DNA from: Pseudalkalibacillus salsuginis
GTDB taxonomy: Bacteria > Bacillota > Bacilli > Bacillales > Fictibacillaceae
Direction of reading: 5' to 3'
NCBI RefSeq assembly: GCF_021646685.1
Contig: NZ_JAKJHW010000011.1
Location: 20,728 to 84,727, forward strand
DNA length: 64,000 bases
Made by a program: the position numbers and the translations under genes. Below the pieces are notes generated by a model. That model did no database searches. It was given only the letters and a program-made list of their open reading frames with translations, and was not told the origin of the DNA. This document shows, one piece after another, positions 35,490-44,059 of this stretch (positions within the stretch are counted from its first letter, which is position 1; each line of letters opens with the position of its first letter).

Positions 35490-37346
35490 TCACTCATCGC
35501 TTTTATCTTTGCCAGCATATTCAGCGAACCTTAACAAGTCTCCGTAGATGAGGCCATCAGATAAATCCAGTTCCTTAAGCTTCTCCGTTGCTTTTGAACA
35601 AGCCTGGTTATTCACTTCTTTTCCGGTTTTGCGTTCATAACAGGTATCGGAAGTATAGACATACTTATCAGTTACGACACTCCGATCTCGGAAAATGGTA
35701 AAGTCTTTATGATCAGGGGAAAAGAGATCTGTACCGAATTGGACCCCTTCATCCTCAATTCCAAGCAGATTCAAGATAGTCGGTTTTAAATCGATCTGGC
35801 CTGAAACATTTGAAATCGTTTTCCCCTCATGACCAGGAATGTGGATGATCAGGGGGACACGTTGCAATTGTACACTTTCATAAGGGGTGATCTCTTTACC
35901 TAAGATCTGGGCCATCGCGTTGTTATGCTGTTCGGATATACCATAATGATCTCCATAAATGATAATGACCGAGTCCTTGTATAAGCCTTCATTTTTCAAT
36001 TGTTGAATGAAGTTTTTGATCGCCTCATCTGTATATCGGACGGTGACTGGATAACGGTCAACAATCGGATCACCAGTGTCAAAAGCAGGGACCAACTGAT
36101 CCTCTTCACTGAATTTGAATGGATGATGGTTGGTCAAGGTGATAAATTTAGCATAAAAAGGTTGTGGAACTTCCTTTAAATATTTCATCGATTGATTGAA
36201 GAAAGGCTCATCCTTCAACCCGTAATTGATTTTATTCGTTTCATTTATTTCATAATATTCTTCAGCAAAAAACTTATCATAGCCTAATGACTGGTACATG
36301 TTATTCCTGTTCCAGAAGCTTTTGTTGTTTCCGTGAAAAACGGTACTATAATACCCCTTCTCTTTGATGATTTCAGGTATGGCATAATATTCATTCAAGG
36401 CGTGCGTTTGGAACACAGCACCTCTAGGCAATGGGTACAAAGCGTTATCGATGGTGAACTCGGAATCTGACGTTTTTCCCTGCCCAGTTTGGTGATAAAA
36501 GTTGTCAAAGTAATAACTCTCGTTAATGAAATCATTGAGGAATGGTGTAATCTCCTTACCGTTGATTTCTCTTCCGATCACAAACTGCTGGGTCGATTCC
36601 ATTGAAATCAAAATGATGTTTTTCCCTTCAGCGATCCCGTAAAAATCCTCATTCGGTTCAGCAGACTTTTTCTTTGTATAATGATTGATCTCAACGATGT
36701 CGACATTGTCAGCCAAAACCTTTTGAGCTGAAGTCTTGGACTGCAGGACTAGATCGTATAGATGATAATTGTATGTACCCAAATTCTTTACGAGCAGTTC
36801 CCTGTCAAAAGTACGTGTCAACAGTTCCGGTCGTTCAGACTCAGCAAGGCCTAGATTGACAGCCAGGAAAATAAGGGCTGTAAGTAAAATCTTATACAGC
36901 CTTTTCTTCGAATAGACCGCTGGTTTAAGCTGTCCCCGTTGTGCTAGGAAATACAGGAAAATGAGGTCAGCAAAAAAGACGACGTCATACCAATACGTTT
37001 GGGCGATGACACTATTTCCGATATCACCGACGTTATTTGTCTGGAATAAGACAGGAACCGTAATGAAATCATTGAAAAACCGATAATACAGCGTGTCAGC
37101 ATAAAGGATGATGGTGAAACTGACAGAAATGATCCAGATCATCCGGTTTCGAAGCCGGACTGGAAAAAGAAAAATAAGTGCTAATGAAAACAAGACGGAA
37201 CTAAGAGGATTGATGAAGAGGATCAATTCCTGCATCCAATTGCTCGTCTCTAAATTAAAGCAAACTTTATATACAAAATAGGTTTTGAGCCATAACAGAA
37301 TAGCTGTTATGACAAGGCTATCGTAACTTTTGACTCGCTCTTTCAT
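35490..37346 (-). CDS. LTA synthase family sulfatase (lipoteichoic acid synthesis)
   Basis: 618 aa. Five N-terminal TM helices (within 1-165) and an extracellular sulfatase-fold domain. Catalytic nucleophile Thr292 in GQGKTSDSEF, metal-binding Glu250 (ILISMES), FHGNNKSFWNR, and the IIYGDHYGISEQHN metal site correspond to LtaS-type glycerophosphate transferases. The paralogue (LtaS, YfnI, YqgS, YvgJ) cannot be decided. AGGAGG site before the ATG. Confidence 0.93.
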   Translation of the reverse strand: MKERVKSYDSLVITAILLWLKTYFVYKVCFNLETSNWMQELILFINPLSSVLFSLALIFLFPVRLRNRMIWIISVSFTIILYADTLYYRFFNDFITVPVLFQTNNVGDIGNSVIAQTYWYDVVFFADLIFLYFLAQRGQLKPAVYSKKRLYKILLTALIFLAVNLGLAESERPELLTRTFDRELLVKNLGTYNYHLYDLVLQSKTSAQKVLADNVDIVEINHYTKKKSAEPNEDFYGIAEGKNIILISMESTQQFVIGREINGKEITPFLNDFINESYYFDNFYHQTGQGKTSDSEFTIDNALYPLPRGAVFQTHALNEYYAIPEIIKEKGYYSTVFHGNNKSFWNRNNMYQSLGYDKFFAEEYYEINETNKINYGLKDEPFFNQSMKYLKEVPQPFYAKFITLTNHHPFKFSEEDQLVPAFDTGDPIVDRYPVTVRYTDEAIKNFIQQLKNEGLYKDSVIIIYGDHYGISEQHNNAMAQILGKEITPYESVQLQRVPLIIHIPGHEGKTISNVSGQIDLKPTILNLLGIEDEGVQFGTDLFSPDHKDFTIFRDRSVVTDKYVYTSDTCYERKTGKEVNNQACSKATEKLKELDLSDGLIYGDLLRFAEYAGKDKSDE

Positions 37347-37579
37347 ACACGCAACCTCCTAGTTGACACAAGCGCACACTGTAAATATGACCTATTTTAT
37401 AGACGAGCGGACGTAGATAAAGTTCCGTGTTTATCCGCGGAATTTATATGATAGACCTCTATAATAACAAATTTTGTTAATTCGTTGAACTATAAAGATT
37501 TCTTGCAAAGACTCTTCCTCAATTACTATTGCCAATTCCAGATAACATGACTATAATAAGAAAAAATTAACAATGAACT

Positions 37580-37804
37580 TTGGTGAAGAGGAAAGTAAAT
37601 ATCAGGTGATCATAAAGCGAGCTGGAGTCGGTGGAAGTCCAGTATAGCCTGTTTTTGAAACGCACCTCGGAAAAGCTTTTTTGAAATGGAGTAGGAAAAG
37701 CCGTTACCCAGCGTTAAAGGGTCAAGTTGGTTCTAGATTATATGAACAAGCAGAGTGGTACCGCGGGATATTCTCGTCTCTCATTTATTGAGAGGCGTTT
37801 TTTT
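37580..37804 (+). promoter_or_regulatory. Arg-specific T-box leader of argS
   Basis: The conserved T-box AGAGTGGTACCGCGG is at 37752-37766, followed by terminator cgtctctca / tgagaggcg with seven T (37775-37804). In Stem I the likely specifier is CGC (37661-37663, context gaaaCGCAcctc), an Arg codon. Uncharged tRNA-Arg would favour antitermination. The upstream 37347-37579 shows only AT-rich promoter-like DNA. Confidence 0.9.
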
Positions 37805-37822
37805 AATACGTTAAGAAAGTGT

Positions 37823-37861
37823 AACTTTTCAGCGATGTAGCTACGATGTAGCAGAAAAGTT
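37823..37861 (+). repeat. Hairpin with internal duplication between T-box and argS
   Basis: aacttttc / gaaaagtt pair around two copies of gatgtagc. The rest of the gap to 37957 contains a degenerate aaggctcagccttcgcc element also seen near 53850. Confidence 0.55.
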
Positions 37862-37957
37862 TACGAACGAAGTTAGTGCAGTTAAGGCTCAGCCTTCGCC
37901 AAGTTTTGGCTTGATCAAGTGTACTACCAACATTAATTTATAAAGGAGTGACAGGTC

Positions 37958-39646
37958 ATGACGATTCAAAAATACACAGCACAACATTTAGAGCAGATGA
38001 TCGATGTACCGGTGGATAAGATTGCTGAAGCGCTTGAAGTTCCTCCTGATCGATCATTAGGAGACCTTGCCTTTCCGTGCTTTATTCTAGCAAAAAAATG
38101 GAAGACATCACCGGTTCAAATTGCCCAAACACTAGCTGGAAGATTGAAGGATTCAAAAAGCTTCGAACGAGTAGAGGCTGTTGGCCCGTATCTGAACCTA
38201 TTTTTACCGAAACAAGAGCTTACAGAAGAAGTCATCACGGAGATTCTGCGAAAAGGGGAGTCATATGGAGATAAAACCGTGAATAAAGGCACGATTACCA
38301 TTGACCTCTCATCGCCGAACATTGCCAAGCCGTTCTCCATGGGCCATTTGCGTTCTACAGTAATCGGAAATGCGATTGCAAACATTGCCTCCAAGAAAGG
38401 GTATCAGCCTATCCGTATCAACCATTTGGGAGATTGGGGAACACAATTCGGGAAACTCATGGTTGCCTACAACAAATGGGGTGACGAAGCTGCTGTCAAG
38501 AAAAGTCCTATCAAGGAATTGAATACTCTCTATGTTAAATACCACGAAGAAGTGAAAGGTGATCCTGACCTTGATGATGAAGGAAGACAATGGTTCAAGA
38601 AACTTGAAGATGGTGATGAAGAAGCTAGAAAGCTATGGACATGGTTCAGAGAAGAATCATTGAAAGAATTTCAAAAGATATATGATCTGCTCGACGTCCA
38701 ATTCGATTCTATGCATGGGGAAGCTTTTTATAACGATAAAATGAAAACTGTAGTAGAAGAGCTTTGTGAGAGAAATCTTATGAAGGAATCAGAAGGCGCA
38801 ATGGTAGTGGATCTTTCAGAATTCGACCTTCCCCCAGCTTTGATTCAAAAGAAGGACGGCGCCTCCCTTTATGCGACAAGAGACCTTGCTGCCGCCCAAT
38901 ATCGGAAGGCAACTTACCAATTCGCGAAATCCCTTTATGTTGTAGGGCATGAACAATCCTTACACTTCGAACAGGTGAAAAAGGTCCTATCAAAAATGGG
39001 GTATACTTGGGCAGATGACATGGAACATATTCCGTTTGGCATGATCCTTCAAGATGGCAAGAAGATGTCTACTCGTAAAGGGAAGACGGTACTGCTTGAA
39101 GAAGTCCTTAATCAAACGATCCAGCAGGCAAAAAAAAGCATCGAAAGCAAAAATCCCACTTTGGAAAACAAAGAAAAGATCGCTGAGATGGTCGGTGTTG
39201 GAGCAGTCATATTTAATGATTTGAAACAATCGAGATTGAATAGCGTCGAGTTCAATATCGAAAGCATGCTTCGATTTGAAGGGGAAACCGGTCCTTATGT
39301 CCAGTACACCTATGCCCGAGCTTGTACCTTATTAGCGAAGGGAGACTGGGACGTTGAGAACTCAGCTTCCAACGATGTCGATGAACCGTATTTGTGGGAG
39401 ATCATTCTGACGCTGGAAAAATTCCCTGGTACAGTAGAAAGAGCTCTCCAAGAGTATGAACCGTCGATCCTATCACGTTTTTTGATCGAGCTCTCACGTT
39501 ACTTCAACCAGTATTATGGAAAGGTCCGAATCTTGGCCGGGACGGAAGAGGAGCAAATGGCACGACTCAATATCGTAAAAGCTGTGACGATAGTGCTGGA
39601 GGAAGGACTGCGTCTACTCGGCATAAAAGCACCAGAGAAAATGTAA
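37958..39646 (+). CDS. argS: Arginyl-tRNA synthetase
   Basis: 562 aa, class I. HIGH-like motif in SPNIAKPFSMGHLRSTVIGN, INHLGDWGTQFGKL, the Arg-binding ATRDLAAAQYR region, GMILQDGKKMSTRKGKTVLL with a KMSKS-like loop, and the DALR anticodon domain at the C-terminus (YVQYTYARACTLL). Controlled by the upstream T-box, so it is induced when tRNA-Arg charging falls. RBS AAAGGAGTGA. Confidence 0.98.
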   Translation: MTIQKYTAQHLEQMIDVPVDKIAEALEVPPDRSLGDLAFPCFILAKKWKTSPVQIAQTLAGRLKDSKSFERVEAVGPYLNLFLPKQELTEEVITEILRKGESYGDKTVNKGTITIDLSSPNIAKPFSMGHLRSTVIGNAIANIASKKGYQPIRINHLGDWGTQFGKLMVAYNKWGDEAAVKKSPIKELNTLYVKYHEEVKGDPDLDDEGRQWFKKLEDGDEEARKLWTWFREESLKEFQKIYDLLDVQFDSMHGEAFYNDKMKTVVEELCERNLMKESEGAMVVDLSEFDLPPALIQKKDGASLYATRDLAAAQYRKATYQFAKSLYVVGHEQSLHFEQVKKVLSKMGYTWADDMEHIPFGMILQDGKKMSTRKGKTVLLEEVLNQTIQQAKKSIESKNPTLENKEKIAEMVGVGAVIFNDLKQSRLNSVEFNIESMLRFEGETGPYVQYTYARACTLLAKGDWDVENSASNDVDEPYLWEIILTLEKFPGTVERALQEYEPSILSRFLIELSRYFNQYYGKVRILAGTEEEQMARLNIVKAVTIVLEEGLRLLGIKAPEKM

Positions 39647-39664
39647 GAAAGGGGCTTATTTTCA

Positions 39665-40069
39665 ATGAAAAGGAAGAAAGGACTCATCCACCATATTGAA
39701 ATTTATGTCTCGGATCTGAATAAGACAATCGACTTTTGGGGGTGGCTGTTGCCAGAGCTCGGGTATTTCGAATATCAGAAATGGGATAAGGGACGGAGCT
39801 GGAAGCTTAGAGATTCATATATCGTTTTCGTACAAGCAGAAAAAAAGTATCTGGATGTACCGTTCCATCGCTGCCGGGTAGGTTTGAACCATCTTGCCTT
39901 CCATGCGGATTCAATGGATCAAGTGGATCATTTCACGGCCGAATTGAAGAAAAGAGGTGTAACCATTCTTTACACGGACCGCCATCCTTACGCGGGTGGA
40001 TCTAAACATTATGCAGTGTATTTTGAAGATCCCGACCGGATTAAGGTGGAAATCGTTGCGCCGTTTTGA
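39665..40069 (+). CDS. VOC/glyoxalase-fold protein
   Basis: 134 aa. LIHHIEIYVSDLNKTIDFWGWLLPELGY with metal-ligand His in the first beta-alpha unit, GLNHLAFHADSMDQVDHF, and KHYAVYFEDPDRIKVEIVAP with the terminal Glu ligand. A vicinal-oxygen-chelate metalloprotein; substrate unknown. It follows argS by 18 bp and may be co-transcribed. Confidence 0.88.
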   Translation: MKRKKGLIHHIEIYVSDLNKTIDFWGWLLPELGYFEYQKWDKGRSWKLRDSYIVFVQAEKKYLDVPFHRCRVGLNHLAFHADSMDQVDHFTAELKKRGVTILYTDRHPYAGGSKHYAVYFEDPDRIKVEIVAPF

Positions 40070-40079
40070 GAGAAAGGAA

Positions 40080-40128
40080 GGAAAAACCTAGACGGGCTAT
40101 TTTCCCTCTCAGGTTTTTCCGCTTTTTT
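40080..40128 (+). terminator. Terminator after the VOC gene
   Basis: ggaaaaacct / aggtttttcc stem with downstream TTTTTT. Confidence 0.75.
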
Positions 40129-40140
40129 CAAAACTGACTA

Positions 40141-41001
40141 TTATTGACTTGGAGTCCAGGATACAGTCCAAACGCCTTTCGACTCATCAAAAACGAGCCT
40201 GAAGTGTTTAGTGTTCTCTTGCGTCTCCCCCCATGTGATATACGCTTCTTTCCTATTCTGGGGAGTCTCCTGGATAACTTGATTGAATGCCTCAATTTCC
40301 TGAATCTGTTGAAGTTTCATTACAGTATTTTCACGTAAAGCAGGATCTTGGGCAATGTTATCGAGGTAGTCCCGTTTAGATGGCATGGATCCCGCAGGGT
40401 CATGGAAATACATCACAAATTTTGTTTCATGATCTTCTTGTTGTTCGGCATGGTAATAGATCTGCATCACTTCAAAGGGTTCTAAACCTATGAGTGCTTG
40501 TTGGTCCTCATCCGTTTTCAATTGTTTATATACCGATTCAAGACGCTCATCTATGGGAAGCAATGGGCCTGAGATCGTCTGTTGGTCAGCATCGCCTTTT
40601 TCAGCTATTGAAAAATCATCTTTTTGTGATCGGTCTTCCGTATTGTTCTGCCCTTCTTCACCTAAAGCAGGCATTGTTTTATCAGGTCCTGCGCTTCCGC
40701 TGTCACTGCTAAGGTCTTCTGAAGATTTCAGGGTAGTATTCTCATTTCCGCCTGATTCACTTGAACTTGGGCTTTCTGTTGAGAAATGATCAATGGCTAC
40801 TCGTACAACACCTATGAACAGAAACAGGCAAACGGCGGTACTGAGTATCGGCTTCCAATGAGAAAACACGAATACAAACCGCTTTGACCGTTTTTTGGCT
40901 ATGGCGTTCCTGATGTTCTGCTTTTGTTTTTCTGTAAAGCGTTCTTCTGTTGACATCAACCGGTTCAAGCTTTTATTTAAATTTTTAAGTTGATTGTCCA
41001 T
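40141..41001 (-). CDS. Anti-sigma factor-like membrane protein
   Basis: 286 aa. Cytoplasmic N-terminal helix bundle (1-45), one TM helix (about 47-66, WKPILSTAVCLFLFIGVVRVAI), a Ser/Glu/Asp-rich linker (75-130) and an extracellular domain without a recognised fold. It overlaps the ECF sigma gene, the classic layout for a cognate anti-sigma factor. The signal sensed is unknown. Confidence 0.75.
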   Translation of the reverse strand: MDNQLKNLNKSLNRLMSTEERFTEKQKQNIRNAIAKKRSKRFVFVFSHWKPILSTAVCLFLFIGVVRVAIDHFSTESPSSSESGGNENTTLKSSEDLSSDSGSAGPDKTMPALGEEGQNNTEDRSQKDDFSIAEKGDADQQTISGPLLPIDERLESVYKQLKTDEDQQALIGLEPFEVMQIYYHAEQQEDHETKFVMYFHDPAGSMPSKRDYLDNIAQDPALRENTVMKLQQIQEIEAFNQVIQETPQNRKEAYITWGETQENTKHFRLVFDESKGVWTVSWTPSQ

Positions 41002-41575
41002 CACCGATACTCCTTTCTGATGAAATAAGTTCCTTAAGAAGCTGGCGGCCTCGATGCAGGCGTGTCTTTATAGTAGATTCATTCGTAAGAAGCATCAGGC
41101 TGATTTCTTGTATGGACAGCTCCTCGAAATAATAGAGCAGCAGTACTTCCCGATATTTGAGAGGTAAGGTGAGTACTTGCTTGGCTAGTGCTTCACTTTC
41201 ATCTTTTGCGATCAGGTCAGCTTCAGGTGTATGTGTTTCTCCCTTCATCCAACGGGATATTTTATCAGTGAATTGAAGGTTACGGAATGACCATGTCCTC
41301 TGGTAGTCATGGCAACGATTGATTGTAATCCGGTATATCCAGGTTTTGACGGAGGACTCTCCACGGAACGTATCTAATTTTGTATAACAAGCCACAAAGG
41401 TCTCTTGGACGATATCCTCCGCCTTTCCCCAATCCTTTACATAGGTATAGGCAAGGCGAGTCAATTTTTCTCCGAACTGATCCATCATGATCTCGATGAT
41501 TTCGTCTTTCGGATAACGGCCGATCACGTTATCAATCTGTATCTTGGACCGATTTTTCGGCTGATATTCTTCCAA
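40985..41575 (-). CDS. ECF sigma factor
   Basis: 196 aa from TTG 41575 with GGGAGG 8 bp upstream. Region 2: LTRLAYTYVKDWGKAEDIVQETFVACY and SSVKTWIYRITINRCHDYQR; region 4: LPLKYREVLLLYYFEELSIQEISLMLLTNESTIKTRLHRGRQLL. A longer frame to an ATG at 41644 would include its own promoter (41611-41637), so the short start is preferred. Distinct from the SigX pair at 29.9 kb. Confidence 0.9.
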   Translation of the reverse strand: MEEYQPKNRSKIQIDNVIGRYPKDEIIEIMMDQFGEKLTRLAYTYVKDWGKAEDIVQETFVACYTKLDTFRGESSVKTWIYRITINRCHDYQRTWSFRNLQFTDKISRWMKGETHTPEADLIAKDESEALAKQVLTLPLKYREVLLLYYFEELSIQEISLMLLTNESTIKTRLHRGRQLLKELISSERSIGDGQST

Positions 41576-41610
41576 CCTGCTGACCTCCCTAAACTGTCTT
41601 TTAACCTTTT

Positions 41611-41637
41611 GACGTAAATGATGATTGAGACGTTTCA
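41611..41637 (-). promoter_or_regulatory. ECF-type autoregulatory promoter
   Basis: Minus strand TGAAAC, 17 bp, CGTC, the SigM/SigW-type bipartite promoter, positioned to start transcription about 30 bp before the TTG start. Confidence 0.7.
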
Positions 41638-41749
41638 TTTTCAAGAAAATGACTTACAATTATAGACGTATAACGATCAAGTGAGTAAAGTAATATGTAA
41701 GATATATGTTTGATGGTCAAAGAAATAAACCAGAGATGAGGTTATTACT

Positions 41750-42262
41750 GTGAAAACCAATACCACTATCAGATGCGCCTGGTGCGAAGAAGACCCTTTG
41801 TTGATCAGTTATCATGACAAAGAATGGGGGAAGTGTCTAACGGGTGATGACCACTTATTCGAAGCATTGACGTTGGAAATTTTCCAGGCAGGGTTAAGCT
41901 GGAAAACCATATTACATAAACGTGAAAATTTTAGAAAAGCCTTTGACCACTTCTCGATCGGTAAAGTGAAGGCTTACGGGGAAGAGAAAATTAAAAAGCT
42001 CTTGGAGGATAAGGGGATTGTACGCCACCGCAGAAAGATTGATGCCACAATCCATAATGCGAATGTGGCGGAAGACCTGATTGAAAGATACGGAAGCTTG
42101 AAAAACTATTTTGACTCATTACCAAAGGATAAGCATGAGAAACAAAAAGCAATCCAAGCAACATTCAAGCACGTTGGTCTGACAACGGCTGAAAGTTTCC
42201 TGATGGCAGCAGGATTCATAGAACCAGAACACAGTGAAGAATGCTTTTTAGGAAAGAAATAA
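41750..42262 (+). CDS. tag: DNA-3-methyladenine glycosylase I
   Basis: 170 aa. Removes 3-methyladenine from alkylated DNA. RCAWCEEDPLLISYHDKEWG and LEIFQAGLSWKTILHKRENFR are typical of Tag. The zinc-snap ligands appear as an N-terminal Cys/His pair and EPEHSEEC at the C-terminus. GTG start at 41750. A little shorter than E. coli Tag (187 aa) but all motifs are present. Confidence 0.95.
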   Translation: MKTNTTIRCAWCEEDPLLISYHDKEWGKCLTGDDHLFEALTLEIFQAGLSWKTILHKRENFRKAFDHFSIGKVKAYGEEKIKKLLEDKGIVRHRRKIDATIHNANVAEDLIERYGSLKNYFDSLPKDKHEKQKAIQATFKHVGLTTAESFLMAAGFIEPEHSEECFLGKK

Positions 42263-42287
42263 AAGAAGGATAATGAAACCCTTCTTT
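42262..42287. terminator. Bidirectional terminator between tag and the peptide precursor
   Basis: aaagaagg / ccttcttt stem with A-rich and T-rich flanks; the two genes converge here. Confidence 0.65.
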
Positions 42288-42540
42288 AACACTTTACGTT
42301 CATTTCCATCGGAGGTAATTCATCGATAGCAATAGTCGATTTATTCATGGGTGGCAATTCATCAATAGCAATAATCGATCTATTCATAGGTGGTAGCTCA
42401 TCAATGGCTATAGATGATTTTATCATTGGAGGTAGTTCATCAATTGCAACTTTGTTATGATTTAAAACACCATGGATACTTACTAGTATTAGCGCAACTA
42501 AAACAAGTGCTGATATACCTAAGAAAGTATGCTTTTTCAT
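42286..42540 (-). CDS. Secreted signalling-peptide precursor with four AIDELPPM repeats
   Basis: 84 aa from ATG 42540 (AAAGGGGTG 9 bp upstream). Residues 1-24 form a Sec-type signal or anchor (KKHTFLGISALVLVALILVS). The mature part is four tandem 13-residue units: VAIDELPPMIKSS, IAIDELPPMNRSI, IAIDELPPMNKST, then IAIDELPPMEMNVKC. In DNA the units start exactly 39 bp apart (42307, 42346, 42385, 42424). Codons for the core differ between copies at third positions while the peptide is unchanged, so the peptide itself is conserved. It follows an RNPP-type regulator gene by 22 bp, as papR follows plcR and nprX follows nprR. Release of AIDELPPM-like pheromones is inference. Confidence 0.85.
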   Translation of the reverse strand: MKKHTFLGISALVLVALILVSIHGVLNHNKVAIDELPPMIKSSIAIDELPPMNRSIIAIDELPPMNKSTIAIDELPPMEMNVKC

Positions 42541-42562
42541 GATTATATACACCCCTTTATAA

Positions 42563-43819
42563 TTAAAAGAAATTTTTTCTTGAATCATTTGCTAATTTAT
42601 AATACTCACTAGATTTCTTATACTGGGATTTTTTAAAATAGTATTCGGCAAGTAGTTCGGACGCATCGCTTAAATATTCCCAGAGATTCTTCTTGTTAAA
42701 ATATGGAATAGCTTCCTTTCTTAAAAGATTTTCATATGATTCATCCAACTCATTGATAACTCTTTTATATAAGATACTGTAGTGTAAATAATATTCGTAA
42801 TTATAATTTTCATCTAATTTTTCTTTAACTTTATTTAACCATTCCAAAGAGGATTTCTTATCCTTTATACGGAAGTACTCTCTTGCAATTAAATAGTAAG
42901 TAATAAAACTGTCTTGTGTTGGTAATTTTGATTTAAGATTAATACTTTTATGGTACAACTCGATAGCTTTCTTAGTTTCGCCCATACTAGAATGTACGTA
43001 CCCTAGGTTATGGTAAATGATAGCTATAGTTTGCAATTCATTAAAGGTCTCAGCGAATTTTAAAGCTTTATTGAAATGAAATCTTGCCTGTGAATAATTG
43101 TTTATTCTTCGGTTACTAATGCCTAATAATATATGGCAATCCGCACTTCTATTAAAGTTGTATTCTTTATCGAAGATCTCTAAGGCTTTATAACAATAAT
43201 TAATAACAGATGTATTATGGAAAAAGTGGCTATGCGCAAGTGCAAGGTTATAAAAGAAAACTCCTCTTTCAACAGGGTTTAGAGGGATTTGTTGTATAAA
43301 TTTCTCTGCATTTTCGAAATAAGATAAAGAGGATTGAAATTCCTTTTTGTTATAAAAATAAATTCCTATTATATGGTTATAATGAAACTCTAAATCACTT
43401 TCAAATTTATTATCATGATGGTTTTTTATTTCTTTAATCAATTTATCAGCTTTATCAAATTTTTTATTACTAACTAAACTCTTTACAAGGAAAACTTTAT
43501 ATTTTAACTGTATTACTGGATCTTCTATAAAAGGTATGTAGGTTTCTATTTTTTTTTGTGTTTCTGAAGATTCCTTCCATTTTCTGGATGTCATCAGATA
43601 GTTCCACTCATTAAGTAATCCGAGTATATTTACATCTAGTTGTTCTTCAGCAGCGGAGATTCCAAGCTTTTCACATAGGAGTTCTATAACGTCTTCGCTA
43701 GATTTGGCATCTCCATTTTCGATTTTACTAAGGTAAGAGATGGAGCAAATTCCCCTGGCTAATTCTTCTTGAGTGAGGCCTTTTGTTTTTCTGTAATATC
43801 TTATTCGTTGACCTATCAA
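42563..43819 (-). CDS. RNPP-family quorum-sensing regulator (NprR/PlcR-like: HTH + TPR)
   Basis: 418 aa from TTG 43819 with GGGAGGGGGG 6 bp upstream (an upstream extension lacks an RBS). The N-terminal HTH (IGQRIRYYRKTKGLTQEELARGICSISYLSKIENGDAKS) is of the NprR/PlcR type. The remaining ~340 residues are about eight TPR-like repeats (e.g. SALAHSHFFHNTS-type helices, IAIIYHNLGYVHSSMGETKKAIELYHKSI). Such proteins bind re-imported oligopeptides and then activate or release DNA. The size is close to NprR (423 aa). Its ligand is probably the repeated peptide encoded next to it; target genes are unknown, with the divergent gene at 44060 the first candidate. Confidence 0.88.
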   Translation of the reverse strand: MIGQRIRYYRKTKGLTQEELARGICSISYLSKIENGDAKSSEDVIELLCEKLGISAAEEQLDVNILGLLNEWNYLMTSRKWKESSETQKKIETYIPFIEDPVIQLKYKVFLVKSLVSNKKFDKADKLIKEIKNHHDNKFESDLEFHYNHIIGIYFYNKKEFQSSLSYFENAEKFIQQIPLNPVERGVFFYNLALAHSHFFHNTSVINYCYKALEIFDKEYNFNRSADCHILLGISNRRINNYSQARFHFNKALKFAETFNELQTIAIIYHNLGYVHSSMGETKKAIELYHKSINLKSKLPTQDSFITYYLIAREYFRIKDKKSSLEWLNKVKEKLDENYNYEYYLHYSILYKRVINELDESYENLLRKEAIPYFNKKNLWEYLSDASELLAEYYFKKSQYKKSSEYYKLANDSRKNFF

Positions 43820-43994
43820 ATTATTCCCCCCTCCCGAACTTGGGAAAATCGACCCGAAAACCCCTTGAATATCGTCTATCAAAACTACCATTTTTCCCAA
43901 TACAGGACCATATGTTCCTTTGATAAAATAAATATAACACAAATTAAGCTCATTAGTTAGTCTTTCAAACTAGTTTTTCTGTATTTTGGAAAAA

Positions 43995-44015
43995 TTATTA
44001 CAAAAATTGTAGTAA
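43995..44015. promoter_or_regulatory. Candidate operator between regulator and divergent gene
   Basis: ttattacaa-aaa-ttgtagtaa, a 9-bp dyad with one mismatch, upstream of the gene at 44060. A second near-palindrome, ggaccatatgttcc, lies at 43905-43918. Assignment to the RNPP regulator is inference. Confidence 0.4.
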
Positions 44016-44059
44016 GATTGTTCTTGTTTTAATTATGACATGAATGGGAGGATAGCATA

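Noticed and set aside
35314..35547. 77-codon frame between glutamate dehydrogenase and the LTA synthase gene
   Set aside because: No RBS, overlaps the converging gene by about 58 bp, and no family resemblance. The 35236-35489 gap therefore has no supported gene.
42300..42455. CRISPR-like array
   Set aside because: The 39-bp periodicity is a protein-coding tandem repeat with codon-position variation and no unique spacers.
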